Of a stretch of 36,806 bases of DNA, positions 1 through 7,703 are shown in pieces; the first letter of the stretch is position 1; the number at the start of each line of letters is the position of its first letter. The stretch is taken from positions 1-36,806 of the forward strand of contig JADZGF010000008.1 of NCBI GenBank assembly GCA_020854065.1, in the 5' to 3' direction. The notes under the pieces are model-generated. The model made no database searches. It saw only the letters and a list, made by a program, of their open reading frames with translations, and was not told where the DNA came from. The position numbers and the translations under genes are program-made. This DNA is from Candidatus Nomurabacteria bacterium. Its GTDB lineage: Bacteria > Patescibacteriota > Minisyncoccia > Phycocordibacterales > SBAW01.

Positions 1-720
1 CAAAAAGGTCATAACTATCTCCGCTTTACCAAACGGAAAAATCCTTGTACTCAAAAATATGTTCGCGAAGAGCTCATCACTTCTCAAATTCAAAAGGAAA
101 TCAAAAAAGTTTCTTTGCCACTCGATTGGCTTTCTTGGGTGATTGAGGAGAACAGAAAAGACCAATCATCCGAAGTCCAATCGAGTACGCTTTTTGCGGA
201 TAGTATAAAAACCGATATTTCTCTTTTGGATTCTAAAATTGAGAAGCTGATGTCGGCATATTTGGAGAACGCACTTTCACTCGAAGAATATCGCGATGCC
301 AAGAGTGCGCTGGTTGCCTCAAAACAGCTTCTCAAAGAGAAATTATCGGCTTTTGAGCAAAAAGCGAATAATCGGTTCGAACTTACCGAAAAGTTTTTGA
401 AATACAATATGGAATTGGCAAACGACCGAACAAATGAAGAAAAACTTCATTTGTTCAAAAAAGTCGGTTCGAACTTTCAAATTAAGGATCGAACCGTACT
501 TTTTGAGCCACGCGGAGCGTGGAAAATCCTTTCAGATTCAGAATTTTTTGGGGGGAATGCAGGAGGGTCGGCGCTTCGCGCCGACCCCATTTCGGGCTCT
601 GATTCCGATTTCCAATTTTGGCGGAGGCGGAAGGATTCGAACCTTCGGAACCCGTTAGGGCTCAACAACTTAGCAGGTTGCTGCATTCGACCGCTCTGCC
701 ACGCCTCCAGTAGAGGCTAA
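1..720 (+). CDS. Serine site-specific recombinase, C-terminal part (truncated at window start); true C-terminus uncertain because the ORF runs antisense through tRNA-Ser
   Basis: Frame open from base 1: GHNYLRFTKRKNPCTQKYVREELITSQIQKEI..., like the zinc-ribbon/coiled-coil end of large serine recombinases; first in-frame stop at 718-720, beyond the tRNA. Confidence 0.7.
   Translation, partial: QKGHNYLRFTKRKNPCTQKYVREELITSQIQKEIKKVSLPLDWLSWVIEENRKDQSSEVQSSTLFADSIKTDISLLDSKIEKLMSAYLENALSLEEYRDAKSALVASKQLLKEKLSAFEQKANNRFELTEKFLKYNMELANDRTNEEKLHLFKKVGSNFQIKDRTVLFEPRGAWKILSDSEFFGGNAGGSALRADPISGSDSDFQFWRRRKDSNLRNPLGLNNLAGCCIRPLCHASSRG
565..588. repeat. Perfect GC-rich inverted repeat (10-bp stem, TTC loop)
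   Basis: GGGTCGGCGC-TTC-GCGCCGACCC; no T-tract on either side. Confidence 0.6.
619..708 (-). tRNA. tRNA-Ser(GCT), CCA encoded
   Basis: Minus strand GGAGGCGTGGCAGAGCGGTCGAATGCAGCAACCTGCTAAGTTGTTGAGCCCTAACGGGTTCCGAAGGTTCGAATCCTTCCGCCTCCGCCA; acceptor GGAGGCG/CGCCTCC, loop CTGCTAA, long variable arm. Confidence 0.95.
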
Positions 721-1871
721 TCTAGCACTTTTGGCAGGATTCCGCCACGTATTTCCACTTCCCCTGAGGTACCCGCACTCCCCTCCTCAGTGGAGGTCCC
801 GTGGACCTGTCCCTCATCTTCGGAATGGTCATCCTCTTCATCATGTAAGAGTGACTCGATAATATCGGTATCAAACTTTTGATGCGCTTCGAGCAATTTT
901 TGGAGCTTAACTGCTAAACGCAGTGCTGCAGAGAAGTCTTCAGACGCTTGCATATACGCCCCTGCTCCAAGCGATGCTGAGCCTAAACTCATAGAAGTTT
1001 CAACGGAAGAGAATTGTTTCTCAATTTCGCTCGTCATCTCAGCATCAAGCGTCTTTTTATTATCCTCAAAGACCTCTCGAGCCTCGGTAAGTGCCCGAGC
1101 TGCCTCGTGTTCAAGCATGGCCGCATCTTTTTGTGCAGCCGGATCTTCGTGCGAAGCGTCGCTTTCAGAAGCAACCATAAGACTCATGGTTTGCGTAGCC
1201 ATATCGGTGGCAGGGGCTGCCATTTTACTGAACACGGTTGCACCAACTGCGCTTTCTCTATCAGCGCGTGCAAGTAAGCGAACCGAGAGCGTTTCTGCAC
1301 TCTCCCTTGTTCCTTCGTCTTTATCTGCACCAATACGCGCAAGTACCCGCGCCCCCGTGTCGAGCGTTGCGGCAAGCTTTGCTCGCACCTGTCGGCTTTT
1401 ACCCGACTCTACTTCCTCTGCCTCTGCTGCACGCACCTCAGCCTCTTCAACATGTGCTTCTACCTCAACAGCAAGTGCTTCAGTCGTTGAGGCATCAAGA
1501 CGACCTTCCGCAGCAAGCGCTTGCGCCTCTTCAACACGGCGCTCAGCAAGCGATGCATGCGCTTCTGCTTTTGCTTCGGGCGTACGTGCAAGCGAGAGCA
1601 CCACACTTTCATTTACATACACTTTCACCGGATAGAGTGTGTCGCCGGGGAGCGCACCTTCTGCCGCATAGGTGGTGCCGGAGCTAATCAAAAAGACGAC
1701 AGCAAGCGGTGCTAGTACACGGGTGGAGAAAAACTGAAAGCTAAAGTGGAAATACGGAGAGGCCTGAGGTGCTACAGAAGGCATGCCGAATATCTGCGCT
1801 TTCATCGCAGATTTCTCTTCCGGAGTCATCCGGTTTTTATACGCCTCGTTTTGTAAGTTATGCAGTGTCAT
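717..1871 (-). CDS. DUF5667-like membrane protein, putative sigma-linked regulator
   Basis: TM segment FFSTRVLAPLAVVFLISSGTTYA followed by AEGALPGDTLYPVKVYVNESVVLSLARTPEAKAEAHASLAERRVEEAQAL; overlaps the upstream sigma gene by 14 nt. Confidence 0.7.
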   Translation of the reverse strand: MTLHNLQNEAYKNRMTPEEKSAMKAQIFGMPSVAPQASPYFHFSFQFFSTRVLAPLAVVFLISSGTTYAAEGALPGDTLYPVKVYVNESVVLSLARTPEAKAEAHASLAERRVEEAQALAAEGRLDASTTEALAVEVEAHVEEAEVRAAEAEEVESGKSRQVRAKLAATLDTGARVLARIGADKDEGTRESAETLSVRLLARADRESAVGATVFSKMAAPATDMATQTMSLMVASESDASHEDPAAQKDAAMLEHEAARALTEAREVFEDNKKTLDAEMTSEIEKQFSSVETSMSLGSASLGAGAYMQASEDFSAALRLAVKLQKLLEAHQKFDTDIIESLLHDEEDDHSEDEGQVHGTSTEEGSAGTSGEVEIRGGILPKVLD

Positions 1872-2403
1872 GATCCAATAGGTCGCGTAATTTTTTAAGC
1901 CCTCGGTGTACGCGCACCGACACGGTCGTCTGAGACTCCCCTACTATAGCGGCAATCTCTTGCGGTGTAAGTCCTTCGATGTAGCGCAAAGATACTGCTT
2001 CCCGGTAGAGGTCAGGTAATTCATTGAGTGCAGCGAGTGCGCGTTTACCATCAAACCGATCGATTGCTGCCTCAAGGGTATTACTCTCATCCACGGGCAT
2101 GAGCGCCTCCACATCGCCACCCTCATCCCCTTCAACCATTTGCTCAAGCGACGTCGCCTTCTTTTTGCGATACTCGTCGATGATAAGGTTGCGGAGTGTT
2201 CGATACAGGAACGGTCGCAGGTCATCAATAGTGTTGCCGCGCTTGGCATACTCAAACGCTTTTACAAAGCATTCTTGCGTTAACTCAAGTGCACGCTCTC
2301 GATCGTTTACCCGCATACTGGCATACCGAAAGAGCTCGTCATTATGAGCATTAAATGCCGCCTCGAACTGTACCTGGAGCTCCTGCATAGTAAGACGGGT
2401 CAC
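1858..2403 (-). CDS. RNA polymerase sigma factor, ECF/sigma-70 family
   Basis: Region 2 (DELFRYASMRVNDRERALELTQECFVKAFEYA) and region 4 (LPDLYREAVSLRYIEGLTPQEIAAIVGESQTTVSVRVHRGLKKLRDLL); GTG start. Confidence 0.9.
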   Translation of the reverse strand: MTRLTMQELQVQFEAAFNAHNDELFRYASMRVNDRERALELTQECFVKAFEYAKRGNTIDDLRPFLYRTLRNLIIDEYRKKKATSLEQMVEGDEGGDVEALMPVDESNTLEAAIDRFDGKRALAALNELPDLYREAVSLRYIEGLTPQEIAAIVGESQTTVSVRVHRGLKKLRDLLDHDTA

Positions 2404-2433
2404 GAGGGACCCTATTACTAAACCATTTTAGCG

Positions 2434-3588
2434 TTATTTTATGGCCTTGGCGACCGCCGCTGCCACACCACGGTCAAACGGCCCTGGCACAATATGCTCC
2501 GCGGTCGGCCGCTTTACGAGTGCCGCAAGGTTTTCTGCAGCCTTCATTTTCATGGAATCTGTAATCTGCATCACGCCCCGCTCAAGCGCTCCTTTAAATA
2601 TGCCGGGAAAAGCGAGTGAATTGTTGATTTGATTCGGAAAGTCTGAGCGTCCCGTGCCCACCACCGCGGCTCCCGCCGCAAGCGCCTCCACGGGCATAAT
2701 CTCCGGTGTTGGGTTTGCCATCGCAAACACGACCGGTCTGTGTGCCATGCTGCGGATCATTGTTTGTGTAAGGACGCGTGGTTTGGAGACACCAATAAAA
2801 ACGTCAGCATTTTGCATGGCGTCTGCCAAGTCTCCCTTCTCATCCGCCACAATAGTCTTCTCTTTCATAAGTTGCTTCTTTATCAGTGAGAGATTCTTTC
2901 GGTTTTTGCCGATAATTCCTTCGCTATCAACTGCAACGATAGAAACTTTTGGCGCATATTTTTTTATGAGCTTAATGGTTGCAACTCCCGCTGCCCCGAC
3001 CCCACTCACCACAATGCGTCGTTTATCATCATTGATCTTTTTCCCAACAACCTTCATTGCGTTAATGAGCGCTGCAAGGACGACAATAGCGGTGCCGTGT
3101 TGATCATCATGCATAACCGGAATATCAAGACGCTCCTTCAGTGCCTCCTCTATCTCAAAACATTTTGGTGCTGCAATATCTTCGAGGTTAATACCGCCAA
3201 ATGCTGGAGCGATACGCACCACTGTTTCAATGATCTCTTTCGGGTCTTGCGTATCTAAGACAATGGGAAATGCATCAACATTCGCAAATGTTTTAAAGAG
3301 CGCACATTTTCCTTCCATTACCGGAAGTGCCCCGAGTGCTCCAATGTTGCCAAGCCCTAACACTGCCGAGCCATCGGAGATAACCGCAACCATCTTGCCT
3401 TTGATCGTGTAATCACGTGCGAGTTTCTTGTTTTTTGCTACTGCTGATGATACCGCAGCGACACCAGGAGTATAGACAAGAGAGAGATCCGCGCGATTCT
3501 TAATCTTCACGGGCAAGCCAATCTGAATCTTGCCACCCATCTTTTTGTGAATCTCTATAGCCTTCGCAGCGATGTCTTTTTTGGCCAT
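2434..3588 (-). CDS. NAD(P)-dependent malic enzyme
   Basis: LSLVYTPGVAAVSSAVAKN, GDGSAVLGLGNIGALGALPVMEGK-like segment, HDDQHGTAIV, GVGAAGVATIKLI, ANPTPEI; start taken as MAKKDIAAKAIEIHKKMGG at 3588. Confidence 0.95.
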   Translation of the reverse strand: MAKKDIAAKAIEIHKKMGGKIQIGLPVKIKNRADLSLVYTPGVAAVSSAVAKNKKLARDYTIKGKMVAVISDGSAVLGLGNIGALGALPVMEGKCALFKTFANVDAFPIVLDTQDPKEIIETVVRIAPAFGGINLEDIAAPKCFEIEEALKERLDIPVMHDDQHGTAIVVLAALINAMKVVGKKINDDKRRIVVSGVGAAGVATIKLIKKYAPKVSIVAVDSEGIIGKNRKNLSLIKKQLMKEKTIVADEKGDLADAMQNADVFIGVSKPRVLTQTMIRSMAHRPVVFAMANPTPEIMPVEALAAGAAVVGTGRSDFPNQINNSLAFPGIFKGALERGVMQITDSMKMKAAENLAALVKRPTAEHIVPGPFDRGVAAAVAKAIK

Positions 3589-3590
3589 GG

Positions 3591-3606
3591 ATGCTAGTCT
3601 AGCATT
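3591..3606. promoter_or_regulatory. Palindromic bidirectional extended -10 promoter between malic enzyme and recG
   Basis: TGCTAG-T-CTAGCA at 3592-3604; reads TGC-TAGTCT-N7-ATG on + and TGC-TAGACT-N7-ATG on -. Confidence 0.6.
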
Positions 3607-3607
3607 G

Positions 3608-5734
3608 ATGCAGCTAACCGACACCCTCACAACCCATTTTCGCCTTGTGGAGGCACAGAAATCAGCACTTGCACGGCTTGGTATCCATACGATCCGCGAC
3701 CTCCTCTATCACCTCCCCTCCCGATATGACCACGGCGGCAGCGAAGGAGTCGTCTCCGGACTTCTGCCAGGGCAAGAGGTAACCATTGTGGGTTCTTTAA
3801 AGAAACTTGAGGCAAAGAAAGGATGGAAGTCCCGTATTCCCCTCACGGAAGGGTGGCTCGAAGATGCAACGGGCAAGATCAAAGTGCGGTGGTTTAACCA
3901 ACCATACATTGCAAAGATGTATGGTGAGGGTGCCTTGGTGCGCGCGACGGGGAAAGTAACGGGAAGCACAGACAAGGTATATCTTGCAAACCCACAGCTT
4001 CAAAAAGTGTCAGTAACGGAAACAGGATTTTTTAAAGAAAATCCTACGGAGGATTTCTTTGCGATATACCCCGAGAGTCGCGGAGTATCGTCACTGTGGT
4101 TTCGCAGTGCATTGAAGAAAGTATTTGCCGCGCTCAGAGAGGTAGCGGATCCAATCCCAGCGGATTTGTTGAAAAAATACAATCTTCCCACTCTGAAGAC
4201 CGCTCTCATATGGGCACATCAACCAAAAAATCTTAAAGATGCGGAAGCAGCACGAAAACGGTTTGCGTTTGAAGAAGTCTTTTACATCCAACTTGAACGC
4301 GGTGCCATACGCCGTGCGACTGAACGAGAGAAAAGTTTCGTCGTTAACGCCGATGTTGCCGACTTTGTGGACGCATTCCCCTTTGCGCCCACAGCTGCAC
4401 AAAAGAAAGCCGTAGCGACGATCTTAAAGGATATGAGCTCTGGCCATCCTATGTCTCGCCTTCTTGAAGGTGATGTGGGTTCGGGCAAGACAGCTGTCGC
4501 TGCTGCAGCAAGCTATGCGACCGTCATCACCAAACCAGAAGGCCAGAACTTTGGCACGCTCCAAGTCGCGTACATGGCTCCGACTGAAATCTTAGCCAAA
4601 CAACATTTCGAGTCGTTTATCCAATTCTTCGACACACATCCAATTAATATTGGACTGATCACGGGAAGCGGGTGTTATAAATTCCCTTCCAAGGTTAATA
4701 AAGACAAGTACACTTCTATCTCACGTGCACAGCTTCTTAAGTGGGTAGCAAATGGCGAGATCCCCATCCTTATCGGCACTCACGCACTGATCCAAAAAGC
4801 AGTGAAGTTTAAACACTTAGCGCTCGTGGTGATCGATGAGCAACACCGCTTTGGCACTAATCAACGCCGTGCGCTTGCAAAAAAAGATAACCGCCTCCCC
4901 CACCTCCTTTCCATGACCGCAACTCCAATCCCCCGCACACTCGCACTCACGATCTATGGCGACCTTGATCTCACCCTACTCGATGAGATGCCACCGGGAC
5001 GTAAACGGGTCATCACCGAGATTGTAAAACCAACTGATCGTCCTGCGGCATACGCGCACATGCATGAGCAGTTAAAGGAAGGTCGCCAAGCATATGTGAT
5101 CTGTCCTCGCATTGATGAACCCGATCCGGATAAAGCATTTGCTCTGCAAGCGAAGTCGGTGAAAGAAGAAGCACAGCGCTTAAAGAAAGAGATATTCCCG
5201 AAGTATGAGATTGAAATCTTGCACAGCAAGATGACACCTAAAGCAAAGGACGACATCATGGCACGCTTTGCCGCGCATGAAATAGATATCCTTGTCGCCA
5301 CCTCGGTAGTTGAAGTGGGAGTTAATGTACCAAACGCTACCATGATCTTTATAGAAGGAGCAGAGCGCTTTGGATTATCCCAGCTCCATCAACTGCGCGG
5401 ACGCGTCGTGCGCTCCACCCATCAAGCATATTGTTTTGTTGCTCCTGAGAGTAAAGGCGAAAGTACTATGGCACGCCTTAAAGCATTGGTAACGGCAAAG
5501 AATGGATTTGAACTTGCAGAACAAGACTTGCTGCAGCGTGGTCCCGGTGAACTTGCGGGTCGCAAACAATGGGGTATTTCAGATGTGGGAATGGAAGCGA
5601 TTAAAAATCTTAAACTGGTCGAAGCCGCTCGCACCGAAGCGCTTGCCCTCGTTCAAAAGGACGAATATTTCAAAGCTCATCCCCTACTACAGAAGACACT
5701 CACTGCACGAGCGGCACATACACATTTTGAATAG
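3608..5734 (+). CDS. recG: ATP-dependent DNA helicase RecG
   Basis: LGIHTIRDLLYHLPSRYDH; LLEGDVGSGKTAVA; VIDEQHRFG; SMTATPIPRTLALTIYGDLD; QLRGRVVRS; start taken as MQLTDTL. Confidence 0.95.
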   Translation: MQLTDTLTTHFRLVEAQKSALARLGIHTIRDLLYHLPSRYDHGGSEGVVSGLLPGQEVTIVGSLKKLEAKKGWKSRIPLTEGWLEDATGKIKVRWFNQPYIAKMYGEGALVRATGKVTGSTDKVYLANPQLQKVSVTETGFFKENPTEDFFAIYPESRGVSSLWFRSALKKVFAALREVADPIPADLLKKYNLPTLKTALIWAHQPKNLKDAEAARKRFAFEEVFYIQLERGAIRRATEREKSFVVNADVADFVDAFPFAPTAAQKKAVATILKDMSSGHPMSRLLEGDVGSGKTAVAAAASYATVITKPEGQNFGTLQVAYMAPTEILAKQHFESFIQFFDTHPINIGLITGSGCYKFPSKVNKDKYTSISRAQLLKWVANGEIPILIGTHALIQKAVKFKHLALVVIDEQHRFGTNQRRALAKKDNRLPHLLSMTATPIPRTLALTIYGDLDLTLLDEMPPGRKRVITEIVKPTDRPAAYAHMHEQLKEGRQAYVICPRIDEPDPDKAFALQAKSVKEEAQRLKKEIFPKYEIEILHSKMTPKAKDDIMARFAAHEIDILVATSVVEVGVNVPNATMIFIEGAERFGLSQLHQLRGRVVRSTHQAYCFVAPESKGESTMARLKALVTAKNGFELAEQDLLQRGPGELAGRKQWGISDVGMEAIKNLKLVEAARTEALALVQKDEYFKAHPLLQKTLTARAAHTHFE

Positions 5735-5752
5735 TCCCTTGGTTTATATTTG

Positions 5753-5824
5753 TGGGCGCGGTAGGACTCGAACCTACAACGACGGTTGTATAAGAACCGG
5801 GCTCTACCATTGAGCTACGCGCCC
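5753..5824 (-). tRNA. tRNA-Ile(TAT), CCA not encoded
   Basis: Minus strand GGGCGCGTAGCTCAATGGTAGAGCCCGGTTCTTATACAACCGTCGTTGTAGGTTCGAGTCCTACCGCGCCCA; perfect acceptor stem; anticodon stem CGGTT/AACCG around CTTATAC. Confidence 0.92.
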
Positions 5825-5860
5825 AGACAGCCTTACTGTACCTAAAAACACTTCTTTAAT

Positions 5861-6526
5861 CTACACACAGTATTTTTCTTTAAAACCATCTATGGCCATC
5901 ATTATTTTTTCGTACAGTTCCTGATTGTACGTCCAAATCGCGCATGTTCCGTGTCCAAAACGACCTCTGTAATTTCGACGTTTATTGGAATCGGACTTCT
6001 TAATATATGTATTTTTAAAAATCGAAACAGGAAGGTTGAGTTCGGTAGCCCAAAACTTTATTTGTCTATCAACCTCCATATCAGAATAGAGGTGAAGACG
6101 CGCTTTGAGTTTTTTTCTATCGACACCCAAAGTCCCTAGCCAAGCAAGAAAAAACCTCAGCATTGCGGGATCCGTATTTGTGAGAAGTACCGTCCCCCTG
6201 TCGACCTTCATACCTTCAGCCCAATACAAGAAGAATCCAGCAATCAAAAGTTCACGCTCAGATACCTTTCCTATCTCCTTCAGGACTTTTTGTCGGATTA
6301 TTTTCTTGCGAGCAATCTTTTTCTGACGAAAATTCTCTCTAAACCGTTCGATCCTTTGGGCATTGTGGTCGCGTAACTCTCGAATACGCTCTTCACTTAA
6401 CGGATAATCAACGAGCCAATAATGCAAGGTGCTTTTGCTAATACCAAGCGCTTCCTTGATTTGACTGTAACTGTGCCCTTTTAGCCTTAAGGTTATTGCC
6501 TTTTCTCTATCCTCAAGTCTCGCCAT
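5861..6526 (-). CDS. N-terminal HTH protein with LAGLIDADG-like C-terminal domain, function unknown
   Basis: MARLEDREKAITLRLKGHSYSQIKEALGISKSTLHYWL (HTH); AGFFLYWAEGMKVDRGTVLLTNTDPAMLRFFLAWL...KARLHLYSDMEVDRQIKFWATELNLPVSIFKNTYIKK. Confidence 0.6.
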   Translation of the reverse strand: MARLEDREKAITLRLKGHSYSQIKEALGISKSTLHYWLVDYPLSEERIRELRDHNAQRIERFRENFRQKKIARKKIIRQKVLKEIGKVSERELLIAGFFLYWAEGMKVDRGTVLLTNTDPAMLRFFLAWLGTLGVDRKKLKARLHLYSDMEVDRQIKFWATELNLPVSIFKNTYIKKSDSNKRRNYRGRFGHGTCAIWTYNQELYEKIMMAIDGFKEKYCV

Positions 6527-6542
6527 AGTACTAATTGTAGCA
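6527..6542 (-). promoter_or_regulatory. Extended -10 promoter, predicted leaderless transcript
   Basis: Minus strand TGC-TACAAT-tagtact-ATG. Confidence 0.5.
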
Positions 6543-6626
6543 CTTAAACGTTCAACGATAAAGAGGATACTTACCATATGCTACACTTGAGCTTTAGAGC
6601 TCTCCTGTTTTTGAAAAGAGGTACCG

Positions 6627-6812
6627 ATGGCAGACCTTGGTCCCGACGATTATCGTCACCACGAATCGCCCACCAGCAAACATAATCGTGCGGTTGCACG
6701 TGCCTGCGGATGGACGTTCGACCCGGCGTACCATGCGTACCGTGATGGGTGCAACTTTGTCCTCTTCCCCGGCAACAAGCCGCAAAAAAACAATACCGAT
6801 TGTTGGAAATGA
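6627..6812 (+). CDS. Small hypothetical protein (61 aa)
   Basis: SD-like aaaagagg upstream; terminator immediately downstream. Confidence 0.55.
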   Translation: MADLGPDDYRHHESPTSKHNRAVARACGWTFDPAYHAYRDGCNFVLFPGNKPQKNNTDCWK

Positions 6813-6820
6813 GTAACGTG

Positions 6821-6852
6821 AGCCCGGTGCGCCGCACTGGGCTTTCTTTTTG
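6821..6852 (+). terminator. Intrinsic terminator
   Basis: AGCCCGGTGCG/CGCACTGGGCT followed by TTCTTTTT. Confidence 0.75.
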
Positions 6853-6897
6853 GGTGTGCATATGATAGTGTCTCGCTGGATAAGACGGAGTATTCCG

Positions 6898-7110
6898 ATG
6901 AAGAGAACCAGGAAGAGACCGAATCAAAGGTTTCGTGTCCTCAAAAGGTGCGCAGAAAAACAAAAAGACATCGCTGACGAGGCCGAAGAGAGAATAAAGA
7001 CACAGAGAGAAACGTACACGGTGTATATTCTTGATACGTGTACCTGCGTCTTTGGTGCCAACACAAAAGGATCTTTAAAGAACTGTTCTGTCCATACCAA
7101 GGACAAATAA
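6898..7110 (+). CDS. Small basic hypothetical protein (about 70 aa)
   Basis: ORF MKRTRKRPNQRFRVLKRCAEKQ... ending just before a terminator. Confidence 0.45.
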   Translation: MKRTRKRPNQRFRVLKRCAEKQKDIADEAEERIKTQRETYTVYILDTCTCVFGANTKGSLKNCSVHTKDK

Positions 7111-7112
7111 AA

Positions 7113-7153
7113 AAACCTCCACTACATTCTACTGGCTGGAGGTTTCTTTTTTT
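7113..7153 (+). terminator. Intrinsic terminator
   Basis: AAACCTCCA...TGGAGGTTT then CTTTTTTT. Confidence 0.75.
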
Positions 7154-7197
7154 AAATTGTGGTACGCTCCAATTAGGCTCTTTAATAGGGGTACATC

Positions 7198-7665
7198 ATG
7201 TCGGCTCTGACCCGTCGCTCGTTGCTCTGTGGAGCAAGCACGCTTGCCTTGACACTCTTTCTTCCCCCGCTTGGGGTTCGGCCTCAACTCGACCGTGAAG
7301 CACTAGAATTCTTCGCGCACCGAATACGTCAATATCTTCTCGCTAGGCCAAGAGATGGTCAAATACTGTTTGACTACGTCTACGGCAATCTCATGCGAGA
7401 CTCCAGCCACAAGCTCAATGTCACACTTGAAGATTGGCTGCGTGAAGATAAGGTCGTCCATGCAACGCACCTGACCTTACAAGCGGCTTTCAATGTGCTG
7501 GCCATTGCGTCAAACGACGGGGAATACAAGTTCCCACTATGGCAGGATAGCCGACTGAACTGCTATGGGCAGCTCGTCCTGACGTATCTCCCGTTGGCAC
7601 CGTCAGACTACAAGCCGGAACTGTTTCCCATGCTCGATCGACTTGCGCCGCACTATCTTGCCTAA
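7198..7665 (+). CDS. Hypothetical protein with N-terminal signal/anchor (twin-arginine-like TRRSLLCGASTLALTLFLPPLG)
   Basis: 155-aa ORF, SD-like aggggt, terminator directly downstream. Confidence 0.6.
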   Translation: MSALTRRSLLCGASTLALTLFLPPLGVRPQLDREALEFFAHRIRQYLLARPRDGQILFDYVYGNLMRDSSHKLNVTLEDWLREDKVVHATHLTLQAAFNVLAIASNDGEYKFPLWQDSRLNCYGQLVLTYLPLAPSDYKPELFPMLDRLAPHYLA

Positions 7666-7673
7666 CAAAAACA

Positions 7674-7700
7674 ACCCCCGCCTTCTGGCGGGGGTCACTC
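7674..7700. terminator. Intrinsic terminator, probably bidirectional (7198 gene / ftsH)
   Basis: ACCCCCGCCTTCTGGCGGGGGT; T-rich on both strands. Confidence 0.75.
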
Positions 7701-7703
7701 TTT

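Noticed and set aside
477-686. ORFs around tRNA-Ser (434-658 +, 477-686 -)
   Set aside because: They cross the tRNA or its flank and have peptides typical of translated tRNA sequence.
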